Assembly: GCA_037576215.1 (NCBI GenBank) | Contig: JBANDB010000008.1 | Coordinates: 4,030,001-4,094,000 of the forward strand | Direction: 5' to 3' | DNA from: Armillaria gallica | Taxonomy: Eukaryota > Basidiomycota > Agaricomycetes > Agaricales > Physalacriaceae | DNA length: 64,000 nt | Part shown: positions 22,081-33,813 of the stretch, piece after piece | Layout: every line of letters starts with the position of its first letter | Numbering within the stretch: the stretch's first letter is position 1 | Position numbers and translations under genes: made by a program | The notes under the pieces: model-generated | The model's database searches: none | Seen by the model: the letters and a program-made list of their open reading frames with translations, nothing else | Told to the model about the DNA's origin: nothing

Positions 22081-23575
22081 AATTGGTATTACAAGAGGCT
22101 AATAAGATCACCTGATTCAGCACTATATGGTCCCAGGCTCCATCTTGAATCTTGATGATGTCATCTATGGAAACCATTCTATGTTGAAAGCTGGAAATGA
22201 CATCAGTGGCAACTATGAAGGATTTGCAAAGGATTAGTGCAACACAGAAAGTTTAATAAGTAGCTTGTAAATATAAGACACTCTATTGTAAGAATATAAT
22301 AATTTTTCACAAGTAAAAGTGCATATTATTGTAAAGATATTGATTCTGATGGATCATGAGTTCAACCATATCAGATTTTGATGAGACTATCCACTTTCAC
22401 AACAGCTGAACCTCTGAATGTAATTGGTAGATAATGAAATTTCATGTGCTCTTTCTGCTTCTATGGCTGCGGTTCCTAGATTGCATGCATTCTGGAATAT
22501 TTCTTGCGTAGTACTGAGAATCTGTGTAATCCTTGTGGAGGATCATAGCAGACATGCAGTGTCATGCCTGCAGCATGTTTAAGGGTGTAATTTTGCAAAT
22601 TACCATACCTTACATGACAGCAGTGCAGAAGCATAACAAGTGGGCTGGCAGTGCAAGTGGCATGCGAAGAAGAAAGGTCATAGAGGAAGAAAGCTCTATA
22701 ATAGAAAAAGAAGCAGTGGAAGTAAAACATAAAGACTTTGTTGTGCACTGTACCTTATGGGTGGGCATGGCCATAAGGCTGAAGAGCGAGCTCACTTGCG
22801 AAGCAATCCATCTTGCAGTAGAGATTTGAGCCTCAGTGAGATGTGCTTGTACATGGGCTAAGACTAATTTAAATAACTACACATCTGTAATCTATGATGT
22901 ATGATCCCTGGAGATCCAGAGAAATGATATCATGCATGAGGGTAATCAAGAGAACCCTGGGCATAGCCTAGAAACAGACTTTGGCTAATAGGAATAACAA
23001 GTGGGCTCGAAACCCAAAGCATTCCTTAGTTACTGAGTCTAGAATATGATGCTGTCACCTTCAGAGCAGACCCAAAAGCTGAGTACAAAGTGTGATTGGT
23101 GATCAAGAATGAAGTAGCTATTGAGTACAAGTTTGCAAGCTACTCTGCTGCTAGGGCGAGTGACATCGACATTGCTTAGCCTTTTGAGGATACTAAAAGG
23201 AGGACCAAGCAGCACCCTGCCAAGAGTGTCGCACTAGTTCAGACAAAGAATTATTGGCCGACAAAGAATTAACTTACTAAAGAACTGTTTGTAATACTCA
23301 ACCACTCATTAATGAGCCTAGACTTCCATGGCAATGGCAACACCCAAAATTCAGAGAGAGCTTAGGCAATTAATGTGGTAGCATGGCAATCAAGGTGTTG
23401 TGTGTGTGCAAGTGGTTTGGTGCATCTCCATGCAGTCAATTCCTCTATAATGCAAGATACACTGCAACTTTTCAGTCAGCGAAGTAGTACTATTGGTCAA
23501 TGAGTACTAGTAGACATTGGCTGTAAGCCGGGAGAGATCTCAATAAACAAGATGGGAAGGAATCTGGTATGATGT
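22081..23575. other. Spacer with no recognised gene
   Basis: Apart from the inverted-repeat arm I see nothing assignable. The plus-strand frame 22533-22829 spans that arm and is probably fortuitous or a relic. Confidence 0.4.
22649..22760 (+). repeat. Inverted repeat, right arm
   Basis: This is the partner of 21003-21118 in opposite orientation. The copia relic lies between the arms. Confidence 0.6.
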
Positions 23576-23576
23576 G

Positions 23577-23728
23577 AATACTAAGAAACCATAGTAAAAA
23601 CTGTGAAAATGGTCTAGAAAACATGAGGATGGGTTAAAGAGCATGAAAATAGCTTTAGAAACTGTGGCAATGCTCTAGAAAACATAGCAATAGACTAGAA
23701 AACATGGGGATGGACTAGAAAATGTGTC
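23577..23728. repeat. Degenerate 20-bp minisatellite
   Basis: Six to eight imperfect copies of a unit close to GGTCTAGAAAACATGGCAAT lie in tandem, and more degraded copies run on to the element B insertion site. Confidence 0.7.
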
Positions 23729-23818
23729 CAGATAGTGTACTGTGATGCTGAGTCGAAACAATGGCAATAAACATGTAGAAACTGCCTTGAAACTGGAAGA
23801 AAACATAGCAACTGCAGT

Positions 23819-24191
23819 TGTAAGACCTGAACTCCAATCAAGAGTAAACAATGGTAAGAAGCACTTAGCAAGTAAAGAATGTGTTTCGGTATGAATAAAC
23901 ATTAGCTCAAAGCTAAGGAATATACAGCTTTGAGTACACTACTTATATACTAGAATTGAGGGTCTGAATAATAAGGGCACCATGTAAGAAAGAGAAGGTA
24001 AGAACACAGTGACTGCATGGTCAAGTACACTGGTGACCAAGTGAGGGTCCTAATACTGAGGGCAACATGTGAGAAAGTACACGTCTGCCAAGTATGACTG
24101 TATCACGATGTGAAGACTCTGTGAAGTCGTGTATCTAAAGATAAGATAAGATAAGAGGCACTTAGGTAAAGAAAATGAATAAATCGTAACA
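23819..24191 (-). repeat. 3' LTR of element B (373 bp)
   Basis: TGTAAGACC..ATCGTAACA. It is 24 bp shorter than the 5' LTR because one stretch of the GATAAG region is missing. Confidence 0.95.
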
Positions 24192-24206
24192 TTACCCCCT
24201 TATTAA
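24192..24206 (-). other. Polypurine tract of element B
   Basis: It reads TTAATAAGGGGGTAA in the element's direction, adjacent to the 3' LTR. Confidence 0.85.
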
Positions 24207-24226
24207 GGCAGGCATCCCGACTGCTG

Positions 24227-27200
24227 TTATGGTATGCTCGTTGGTTCAAACAGCAATTTCATGTATGTCGAAGGGTTGTCATTGCCATCAAATAGGTCCC
24301 AAAGCTGCTCTTGGTCATACCATACCCTTTTCCCCGTTATTGAATCCATGTAGGATTGCCAGTCTTCCTGATTGCTGTTGACCATGTCTACGTGCTCTTT
24401 AAGATACTCATTGATGAGTTCATTGGCATCCATGTTATCCTCCCATACCCAACTGTTCGACTCTGGTCCATAGCCCTTCCATTTGACGAAGTAATCGGTG
24501 ACTCAATGCCACGGTTCCCCAGCTTTTCCTCTGACCTTGCATTCTCTACTGTCGAGGACTTTTTCGACTTTGTAGTGCTCTTCACCATCAACAAGATCTG
24601 GTGGTGGCGGAGGTGGTTGCTCTTAGTTAGGGAAGGCAGGAGGAATGTATGTGGTGAGAAGTGTTTCGTTGAATGTAGGGTGAATATGCCAGTTTGTTGG
24701 GAGTTTCAGTGTGTACACTGATGCTCCTTTCTTTGCAATAATTATGAAGGGGCCTGTTCGTTTGTCTGCAAGTTTTTTCTTGGGTCGTGGGAGATTAAGG
24801 TTGGTTGTATCAAGCTAAACCTTGTCTCCTACTTTATACTCGACTGCAGGTCGTTTCTTCTTGTCATACTGGGCTTTCATTTGGTCGGTGGCTTTCTCGA
24901 GTGATTGTTTTGCTTCGGCATGTATCTTTTGCATCTGCGAGACAAACGTCGTTGAGGCGGGGGTGCAGAAAGGTGCTTGGGGTTTGGCTCCTGGTTGGAC
25001 ATCGGCGTTATAGCCATAGTTGACCTCGAAGGGGCTTTTTCCCATAGCGGAATGGGTGCAGTTGTTGTGAGCAAACACTGTGAGTGAGAGCCATTCTACC
25101 CAGTCATTCTGGAGATGGTTGACAAAGATGTGAAGGTATTTTTCAACCTCCTGGTTGACTCGTTCCGTCTGTCCATCTGTCTGTGGGTAGTATGCTGTGG
25201 ATACGTTCATCTTGATCTGGAGTAGGTTGTAGAGGTCTTGCATAAATTTGGAGACGAACACGGTGCCTTGGTCAGAGATGACTACTTGGGGCATTCCGTG
25301 TTTGGCATAGACTTCATCGCATAGGATTTTGGCCCACCCTTCCGATGTCATCTTGGTGGTACATGCAATAGGTATGATCTCTTTTGAAAAGCAATCGACG
25401 ATCATTAAGATTGCATCATATCCCTTGCACATTGGTAGACCAGTGACCATATTGACGGAGATGTGGGTCCATGGTCAGGAGGGAATGGCGTTAGGATGAA
25501 GTGGTGCTGCCTTTGCCTGAGTGCTTGACTTGGTTCGTTGGCATGTCTCACAAGCGCAGATGTAGTTCTCTATGTCCTTTTTCATCTTCAGCCACCAGTA
25601 TTCTCATAAGACAAGCTCTTTGGTCTTTTCAATGCCAGGGTGTCCCGCCATGATGTGGTCATGAAATACCACGATAATTTCCCCTCGCAACGCATGATCT
25701 TGGGGAACATAGATTCGGGAATCGTAATAGATTAACCCATTTTCTAGTTTCATTCCTCAATCATGGTTGAGGGACGCGGAGACATTCTTGTCCCATCGGT
25801 GGTGGTTGAGTGTGGCTTGCTTGATTTTGGTATGAACTTCCTCTGTTCTTGGCATGACCATTGCCCAGAAGTGTTCGGGTTTGAGGACTATCACCTCATT
25901 GTTATCCTCCTTTCCTTGTTCATGATCCGCTCTTCAACTAAGCAGGTCAGCCTCTTTGTTTGATGTTCCTGGTTTATAGTGGAGGGAGAAGTGGTATTCC
26001 GCCAGTTCTGTTACCCAGCAAGCTTGTCGCTGGTTCAGTTTCTGGGGCTTTCAGAAATACTGGAGATTCTGATGATCTGTCCAGATTTCAAAATCTTGGG
26101 CCACCCCCATTAGGTAGTGTCACCATTCGTCAAGGGCGAGCATAATTGCGAGCAGTTCCTTGTTGTAAATTTCATAATTTCATTCCATAACTGTGAGGGA
26201 CTTGGACAGAAATGCGACTGGGCACTATTTTCCATCCTGTTCCTGCAACAATACGGCACCTATCACTCCTTCGCTGGCATCCACCTCAACACAGAACTTG
26301 CCCCCCTCCGTTGGTATTGCTAGTACCACCTCCTTGGCCAACAGTTTCTTTAACTCCTCAAAAGCGCCTTGCTGCGCTGCTCCCCATTTCCACGGATCAT
26401 TCCCTGTCAACTGCGTCATGGGCTTGATGACTTTACTGTATCCTTTGATGAAATGTTGGTAGAAGTTGGTAAAGCCTAGGAATGACTGCAACTGCTGTTT
26501 CTTGGCTGGCACAGGCCATTCTGCTATTCCTGCAATTTTGATGGGGTCCATACGAATGCTTCCCTCACTGATGATGACTCCAAGGTATTCTGTTTCTAAA
26601 GTCTCGAACTCGCACTTTTCTGCTTTAAGAAACAGCTTGTTCTTTCGTAGGACTTTCAGAACTTCGTGTGTGATGTGGCGATGTTCTTCCTTGGTCTTGG
26701 ACATAATCAGGATGTCGTCAAGGTAAACTGTGATGGTGCCTGACACAATGAGATCTTTGAAGATATCGTTCATCATCCATTGGAAGGTCGCAGGGGAATT
26801 GGTAAGTCCGAAGAACATAACCGTTGGCTCGAACAAGCCTTGGTTAGTTCTGAATGCCGCTTTCCACTCGTCACCACTCTTGATGCGTACGTTGTTGTAC
26901 CCCCATCGAATGTTGAGTTTGGAGAAATACTTGGCACCTCACAACTTGTTCATGAGCTCTGAGATGAGAGGAAGCGGGTAACGGTTTTTAATTGTCATCT
27001 CGTTAAGCTTGCGATAATCCTGTACTGGTCGCAGCTTGCTGTCCTTCTTTTTGATGAAGAAGAATGGCAAAGCCATGGGTGACTTGGAGGGTCATATTCA
27101 TCCACTTGAGAGGTTCTTGTCCAAGAACTTGTTGAGTTCTGCCTGTTCATTTCGATTGAGAGGGTAGACCTTGCAATCAAGGTTGGTGCTGGCATTTGGA

Positions 27201-29095
27201 GTAAGCTCGATGGTGTGGTCCCACGTCTTTGGTTCAGGGAGTTCATTGAAATTATCTTTATTAAATAGATTGCTGAAATCCCTGCACCAGTCTGGGACCA
27301 TTTCTTTGAACATCTTGGTCTTCTTGTCTGCGCTAGCCTTGGCTGCGAGATCATTTGCGTGATGGGTGCATATGTGAATGGCCTGCATGAAATCTATTGT
27401 GAGAATGGTGTCCCCTTCCTCTAGCTCCTTGTCCCACTTGTCATCAGGATCTGCATCAGGTAACACGAATGGGTTTTTACAGCATTTGCATCGCACAAAT
27501 GTTAATGCTCCTGATTTCCAATTGATGATCGGATTGTGTCAGGCTAACCAATCATGGTCGAGAAAGATCTGTTTGCCACCAAGTTCTGTGATGGCTAGAT
27601 CTATCCATTCCATATGATCTCCGATTTTGAGGCGGATCTCGGCATATTTGGTTATTGATCCTCCCTGGTTGCATGATCCGTCGGCATTATAGATGGGAAT
27701 TGATGCAGCAGTTGCATATGTTGGGATGTTGTGCTACTCGACGAAGCTTCAGTTGATGGCGCTACTGGTGCATCCGCTGTCTACTAGTGCGGAGGTTGGA
27801 ATTCGGGTGCGGTTGTCTAGGGTCTCGATTTGAACATCAATGGCTAGGTCCTTTCCCTTCCCACTTAGCTTGCTAATGTAAAGTTTCAGCTGTAGTAACT
27901 CTTCAAGCCACCAGAGTGCATTGAGGTGCTCCATCTTCCACATCCCTTCGATCATTTGATCAACCACCTCTTCTACGCACGACTTGTGAATTCAATTCTT
28001 CAAGATTGCCCTTGCCTCACTCTCTGTCTTCGCCTCTACTATTTCATGTAAAGTCCACTCAGCTCTGAAAGGTTTGAGCCAAGTGGGTGGGGCCTCTCTA
28101 GCCTTTGCATTGACCCGTGAGGGCTTGACTACCGTTGGTGAGGTCACCGCTATTTCTACAGAGGGTGTTAATTTAGTGTTCTTGTTCATCATGAAACTGG
28201 TGTCATCTTCTTGGTCAGGAATTTCATACATAGTTACTTTATGCCCCCTTTCTACCGCCTGGGCGCTAGTGGCTTCCTTCTGTTCATCAGCTTCTGGATT
28301 TCCTGGAGAGGTGTCGTTGCAGGCCACCCGGTTTCCAAAAGGAGGGGAACCCCACTCGAGGTGGGCTCTAGGTCACACCTGAGTTGTCTCAGCACTTCCA
28401 CTTGCTCCTAGGCCAAGGGTGGTGCTCGGGGCAGATTCAGAAGATCCTAGCTCTCCAGGATACCAGACTCTGGAAATGTCATCTATTGTTTTGAAAGCGT
28501 CAGCTCTGTCTTTGCCCTGACCTTTCAGTTCGGGCGTCTTCTATTCAGGATTGTTTAAGTCATCCCTCTTCGCCAAAGCCTCTTCGTTCTGGGATTTAGA
28601 CTTTGGCATCCGTATGGTGATCTCTTTTACCAGAGGAGGTTTCACTGAAGCTATTCCCTCATAACTCCCTGCGAGGCAGGGACTCCATAGAGCCGTTTCA
28701 CCAGGGGGGGCACTATGCACTTGTTCCCCTGCCCCATCTGGTCTAACCATTATGATGGGTGTCACTATGGTAGGTGACTTGTTGTTCGATGCTTTCACCT
28801 GTAATAGGTTACTTGCTGAACGTTTAGCCGGTAGTTCAACTATCGCAGCCCTTCCTGTTTGATTCTTGCTTAGCTCCTGGTCAGATTGCGAAGTCACGGG
28901 TATATTCGAATGTGTGGTAGATACTACAGATCTATAAGTACATGATATATGTGTGATGGGCATACCAGCTGAAACTAAGTCCTTGGCCGAGTAAGTTGAA
29001 TCATTTACTCCTTGGTGCTCTCTTTTACCTCCTCGACTGTTGAGAGGGTTGTTTTTTCCTCTGTTGGATGCTTGTCCCAGTAATAGTTGCATCAT
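24227..29095 (-). pseudogene. Pol polyprotein of element B (protease, RT, RNase H, integrase, chromodomain)
   Basis: One frame of about 1,620 codons carries every expected domain in order. These are the protease with intact SALVDSGCTSSAIN (about 27765-27795), the reverse transcriptase with YLDDILIMS (near 26700), RNase H (CVEVDASEGVIG), integrase HHCC and DDE core (24815-25640), and a chromodomain (HYKVEKVL, WKGYGPESNSW). All open segments are in the same phase, so no net indel has occurred. I count roughly 19 stops. Most are TGA at family Arg codons, or TGA/TAG at Trp and TAA/TAG at Gln, so nearly all are explained by single C-to-T changes on one strand or the other. Confidence 0.93.
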
Positions 29096-30540
29096 CGTAG
29101 TGCTTCTTCTCTGGATTTTGGCACATTAGGGCAGTCACACTTGAAGTGCATGAGCTTGCTGCATCGGAAGCACTTTGCTGCTGCCCTTGCTGCATCAATA
29201 TCCATTGGCATACCGCATCCCCCATATGTCGTTCCCGATGCCGTCTTCATTGCTGGCACCTGACCACCCTTCTGGGACATGGTTGCCTTTGGTTTGGTAT
29301 CAACACGCCCAGTTGCTTCTACTTGCTTGAGCTGCCAGTTATAGTCCATCCGGAGTAGGCGAGCCTTCCACCCTTCATAGGTGGTTGGTACCTCTCCGTT
29401 GGCCGAGTATATTGTATTTTTACTTGTTTCCCAGGCAGCTTTCTTGATTTGAGCGAGCATGACTTGCTCATTGTCGTGTACCTCAGCGTAATAGGCGAGT
29501 TCTTCGAACAGTTGGAAGAACTGGTCACCGTCTTGGTAGTCAACCTGTCTGAGCTTCTCCCACTTGGCTTGTTTGAGCTGCACATCAGTGTCCTTCCAGA
29601 ACCTCTCCCTGAGAGTCGCCTGGAAATCTTCATACAAGAGATATAATTGTTTCCCGTCAGGGCCCTTCCCAAGAACCCTTGCGCATAGCTCCCACCATTT
29701 CTCAGTGTCATCACTGAGCCGTGAGATGCAGAAGATGACTTTGTGGGGGTGGTGCCGAAAGTGACAGTTGAACACCTTGAAGTGTAGTTCACACTTTATG
29801 AAGAATCGAGAGATGTCGCTAGAATCCCCTTTGAAGTCGTTGACTTCTTTCAAGATTTTTGGCTTGAAGTCATCATAGAAGGCGACGGCCCTGTCAGTCA
29901 ATATCCAAGGAACTGGTGGATCAGGTATTGGTGGCAGGGTGGGAAAGGGTGGGAGTGCGTATCGCTGAGGTGGGTCAGGAGGTTGTGGTGGTTGAGCGGG
30001 TTGTCCACCACCGCCACCACCTCCGCCTGCTGGATCGGCCCTGGCAAATGGTATGTAGCTGCAGGTGTACATTCCTGGTGGTGCCTGTCCTCTGACATAG
30101 GAGAAGGCTCCAACCGGTGCTTGGGGAGGTGGCACTGGTGGGGCGTCTGGCATGGGTTCCTGTATCTTGATTTCAGCTGTGGCATCATCATAAGAGGTAA
30201 AGGGCCTCATGGGGGCATCTGGGTGGAGTTCATTGAATAGTAGGCGAGCGTTTCGCTCCGCCTCATACTGTAATATGTGATCTGCTGGGAGATCCCTCTG
30301 TTTGTTCATGAAATAGTCATTCCCGGCTTGGGTCTCCCCCCAAGTCGGGATAAAGGGTAATTCATAAGCAAAATAATTATATAGGTTGCGGTATTCTGCC
30401 TGGACTAGTATCTGCAGGGCTGGGAACTGGATGTCGTCAAATCTGGTTTGTGCATATACGTGGATGGCGTCATGAATGTTGTTATGGAGGGTTCTAGTTG
30501 GTACCTCCACTGGAGCTGGGTGGGTCTGGATTGGTTGCAT
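29092..30540 (-). CDS. Gag polyprotein, element B (482 aa, intact)
   Basis: This is the best-preserved coding sequence of the window. It includes the NYFAYELPF segment, a Gly/Pro-rich linker, the retrotransposon-gag core (HHPHKVIFCISRLSDD, DQFFQLFEELAYY) and the zinc knuckle CFRCSKLMHFKCDC (C-x2-C-x4-H-x4-C). It ends at TGA, which overlaps the first pol ATG as ATGA. The homologous frame extends upstream beyond the Met at 30540 with one stop at 30557-30559, as in copy A, so the true start may lie further upstream or inside ORF1. It assembles the particle that houses reverse transcription. Confidence 0.9.
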   Translation of the reverse strand: MQPIQTHPAPVEVPTRTLHNNIHDAIHVYAQTRFDDIQFPALQILVQAEYRNLYNYFAYELPFIPTWGETQAGNDYFMNKQRDLPADHILQYEAERNARLLFNELHPDAPMRPFTSYDDATAEIKIQEPMPDAPPVPPPQAPVGAFSYVRGQAPPGMYTCSYIPFARADPAGGGGGGGGQPAQPPQPPDPPQRYALPPFPTLPPIPDPPVPWILTDRAVAFYDDFKPKILKEVNDFKGDSSDISRFFIKCELHFKVFNCHFRHHPHKVIFCISRLSDDTEKWWELCARVLGKGPDGKQLYLLYEDFQATLRERFWKDTDVQLKQAKWEKLRQVDYQDGDQFFQLFEELAYYAEVHDNEQVMLAQIKKAAWETSKNTIYSANGEVPTTYEGWKARLLRMDYNWQLKQVEATGRVDTKPKATMSQKGGQVPAMKTASGTTYGGCGMPMDIDAARAAAKCFRCSKLMHFKCDCPNVPKSREEALR

Positions 30541-31407
30541 GGAGCGATGGGATGGGGGTCAGCTCAGAGCCAGCAGGAGACTCTCCGTGGATGCCGTCAA
30601 TATACTCTGCCTCGGGGAGTCCCTCAGTAGCGGTGTTGCTCCCCTCATCCCAGTTGCCACCCCATGGGGTCTTATCAAACCGGTTGAGGTGGATCTGTGG
30701 ATACAACTTGTCAATCTGCTGAATGGTTCAGCCGATCGTGGTGGGGACGGTGAGGTGGGTGCTTGGGACCAGGGTTCTGAGGCGACGCTGCTCCTGGATG
30801 TTCTGCCAGTAAGGGGTCCAGCGGGATGGTCTGGCGATAGGCTCCTCGTTTTCTGGTATAGGCTCGAGTGCCTGCTGCTGGGGTGGGACAAGCTGATCCC
30901 AGAACTGGATGTTTCTATAGCCTTCCCTGGCTGGAGGAGGGGTCCTGTGATTGGGGGAGCCCCTGTCAGAGGGAAAATAGGTGCTGTACAGAATAGTAAG
31001 ATTATCCCAGAACTCGTCAGGGTCAAATGTGGTTGAGGGTGTCATAGCATGATCCCTGTGAGCCCAAGGGTTATAGCTGTGGGCGCCGACAGGGGAGATG
31101 GGTCTGGTGTCGTGGCCCACGAAGAGTCCCCTTGCTTGCTCTTGATCGTTGGCAAATCGGGCGTAGTCACTAGGTGTGGGAGATCAAGGGGCGTATGGGA
31201 CAGACTCGGTAGAACCGGTGGGGGAGATGATAATGATAGGTGTGCACCTTCTGGGAGTGGGAGAAGCCCCTCTCTCTTGGATGATGGAAGAAGGCGACTC
31301 AGAAGAGACTTCTTCTTCCAACTGTCTAGAGATGCTGTTGACTGGGATCGGTCACTGTGGTAAGGGTGCAATGACTGGTGGGAGCTGCCACTTGACCAGG
31401 ATGCCAT
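30494..31407 (-). pseudogene. ORF1 upstream of gag, element B
   Basis: The counterpart of ORF1 in copy A starts MASWSSGSSH and has KKKSLLSRLLPSS, the WDNLTILYSTYFP motif and an IHGESPAGSE segment, ending GGTN* at 30494. A single 1-nt frameshift lies around 31050-31120. The last ~180 nt again overlap a +1 frame that leads into gag. Sequence similarity to A in both frames of the overlap argues for coding use. Function unknown. Confidence 0.7.
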
Positions 31408-31569
31408 TATGTATCTGGGTGACGGTGATGGGGTGTTCTGTTTCCCAGTGTCGTACTGCAATTACAAATGCTGTGGCGAGGCAGAGGGATCCAAAACCAA
31501 TGGAGGCTCTGAAGATGGTGGTGGCTGCACTGTCTGACATGAAGGTTCCATTTAGGGAGCCTAGGGTAT

Positions 31570-31582
31570 AGCTTTAAGCTAA
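31570..31582 (-). other. Self-priming primer-binding site, element B
   Basis: It reads TTAGCTTAAAGCT, one base from the 5' LTR. It pairs with AGCTTTGAGCTAA in the LTR (31667-31679) over 13 positions with a single G-U type pair. Confidence 0.75.
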
Positions 31583-31583
31583 A

Positions 31584-31980
31584 TGTAAGACCTGAACTCC
31601 AATCAAGAGTAAACAATGGTAAGAAGCACTTAGCAAGTAAAGAATGTGTTTCGGTATGAATAAACGTTAGCTCAAAGCTAAGGAATATACAGCTTTGAGT
31701 ACACTACTTATATACTAGAATTGAGGGTCTGAATAATAAGGGCACCATGTAAGAAAGAGAAGGTAAGAACATGGTGACCGTGTGGTCGAGTACACTGGTG
31801 ACCAAGTGAGGGTCCTAATACTGAGGGCAACATGTGAGAAAGTACATGTCCGCCGAGTATGACTGTATCATGATGTGAAGACTCCGTGAAGTTGCATATC
31901 TAAAGATAAGATAAGAGTAAGCACCAAAGATAAGATAAGATAAGAGGTGCTTAGGTAAAGAAAATGAATAAATCATAACA
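31584..31980 (-). repeat. 5' LTR of element B (397 bp)
   Basis: It matches 23819-24191, with the same ends and TATA box (31706-31714). A GATAAG cluster lies at 31902-31945. Confidence 0.95.
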
Positions 31981-31985
31981 GCAGT

Positions 31986-33813
31986 GCTGAGTGGGGTGTT
32001 GCAGCAATAGATGCACAGCAACTCTGAATAATAATAAAGATGAGGGTTATCCTATGGAGAATGATGCTAAACTGGACCTACACAGAGGCAATACTAAACT
32101 GGGCAATGAAAACAATGGTAACATAGAAGGTGAAGATGATAAAACAAATCTATGTGGTGAAAGTGAAGTGATGATGAGGCATTAAAAAACAAAAGCAAGT
32201 TATTGACACAAGGTTTCGTGTATTGGTGCAATATACAAAGTCAACCAACAACATTAAGAGTAAAGCAAGCAGTGAGGGATAGCTTGGAGTAACTGTAGCT
32301 GACTGGAAATGCTGTAGTCTGGCCAACTGGGTAAAAACTGGAATTCCATGTGGTTTAATTGAGTGATGAGTGGATCATGAGGTGCTGTTTAGCTGTGGAT
32401 TTCTGAGCTGCAGTTGCCATACTGAGGTGTACACTTGTGGCAACAGTAATTTGAGGTCTTGGCGCTGTAACAGCCTTAGTAAACATGGTCTGTAGTTGCT
32501 GTGGCTGTAATTATCGTAGCTGGAAGGGTACTCATGTCAATCATATCATTTAATTAAATGATCAATGGATGCATCAACTAGGTGCTTCTAAGTGATGTGG
32601 CAACTCTATATTGAGATGATTGGTGATCAATGGTGCCTTGCTGTGATGGGATATGGTAATTGTGATGCATGGCAAGCTGGGAAGAATAACGAAGCATTAA
32701 AGGAGTATGAAAGTCATGGTTTTAGAATTGTATCTGTGTGTGAGTGGTATATAATATGAAAATCTGTGGTATTATCAAGGGTTGGCAGTATTATGAGGTA
32801 TGTGGGGATTATAATAACATCATGTTGAAGGTATTGATTGGGTGATGAATGGATAAATCCACAAATTCTAAATGTACAGAGCCTGGAGGCTCATCACCAT
32901 AGTATAAGTAAAGCAGATTGTCATGTATTAAGGCAAGCTACCTACTCCCCACATATAGCAATACAGTCTCAGTTTGAATCTGGACTTGTTACAATGCGTA
33001 AGAGTTAGTAACTTTGAGTCTTGGCTATAATGCAAGTTTAGCAAGCTCACAGAGAAATAGAACGAGAGAAACATTTTGGATAAAAACTTTGGTTTACTTG
33101 AGATAAGAGGGAGATTTGGAAGCAGTGACACTGCACCCAGCTTGAGAGTTTACTGGATATCATCTGAGAGAAAGCTCTGTTCCTTTTCTGGTTCAGTGTA
33201 AAAAAGAAATTGTGTATGCCAGCCTCTGTGTAGGTCTTGAGTAGTTTGCAAGGGAATCAGCCAGCTTGAGCTGTTCTAGCAGTTGCACAAAGTGTGACAG
33301 GTGTGTGCAGTTGAACCTTGTGGCACCATTGTTAGGGCAAGCGCACTGTGTGTGAGGACTTGTGGGGACAGTTTTTGAGAATATTTATGACTTGATTGGG
33401 AGTGCCAAGGGCCTCTAATCATGACGAGTTTGGGAGTCAGGTTTAGCAACTAAGAGAAAGGTGGTGTCACATGCAAATTAGATCTAGTGGCAAGTCGTAC
33501 TTAGAAAGCTCACTGACTGAACTTGGTCATTTTGCAATTCCTTGCTCCCCTCTGCACTTAAGGAGATTGTGTGTGTGTGTGTTTAGTGAGATTGAGTATA
33601 GGTTTAGTGTGTTCATGCTAGGCCATGCTTAGTTTCACAGGTGCCTGTCACCAGCCTCATCAGCGGTTCTCAAAACATATCTTCTAAGCACATCCCTATT
33701 AAGGGGATTTCTGCAAAGATACTTTGCTCAGCCACCATTATGGGTTCTGCGACATTATTTATAAAAGATACTGGATATGCCTGTGCTTCATCTCCACTGT
33801 ACATCAATTTCTC
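31986..33813. other. Spacer with no recognised gene
   Basis: AT-rich, short frames only; a GT dinucleotide run occurs near 33571-33582. I see no element ends. Confidence 0.45.

Larger units (their letters stand above)
23819..31980 (-). mobile_element. Complete Ty3/gypsy chromovirus B (family II)
   Basis: An 8162-bp minus-strand element has LTRs at both ends and target duplication GCAGT (23814-23818 and 31981-31985). It has the same architecture as A: self-priming site, ORF1, gag, pol with protease to chromodomain, polypurine tract. Gag is fully open. Pol keeps a single frame from 29095 to 24227 but with many stop codons and no net frameshift. Confidence 0.97.

Noticed and set aside
23577..23728. 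CRISPR-like array.
   Set aside because: Units are contiguous, degenerate and without spacers, in a eukaryotic setting.
33571..33582. GT run as a microsatellite of note.
   Set aside because: Too short to be informative.
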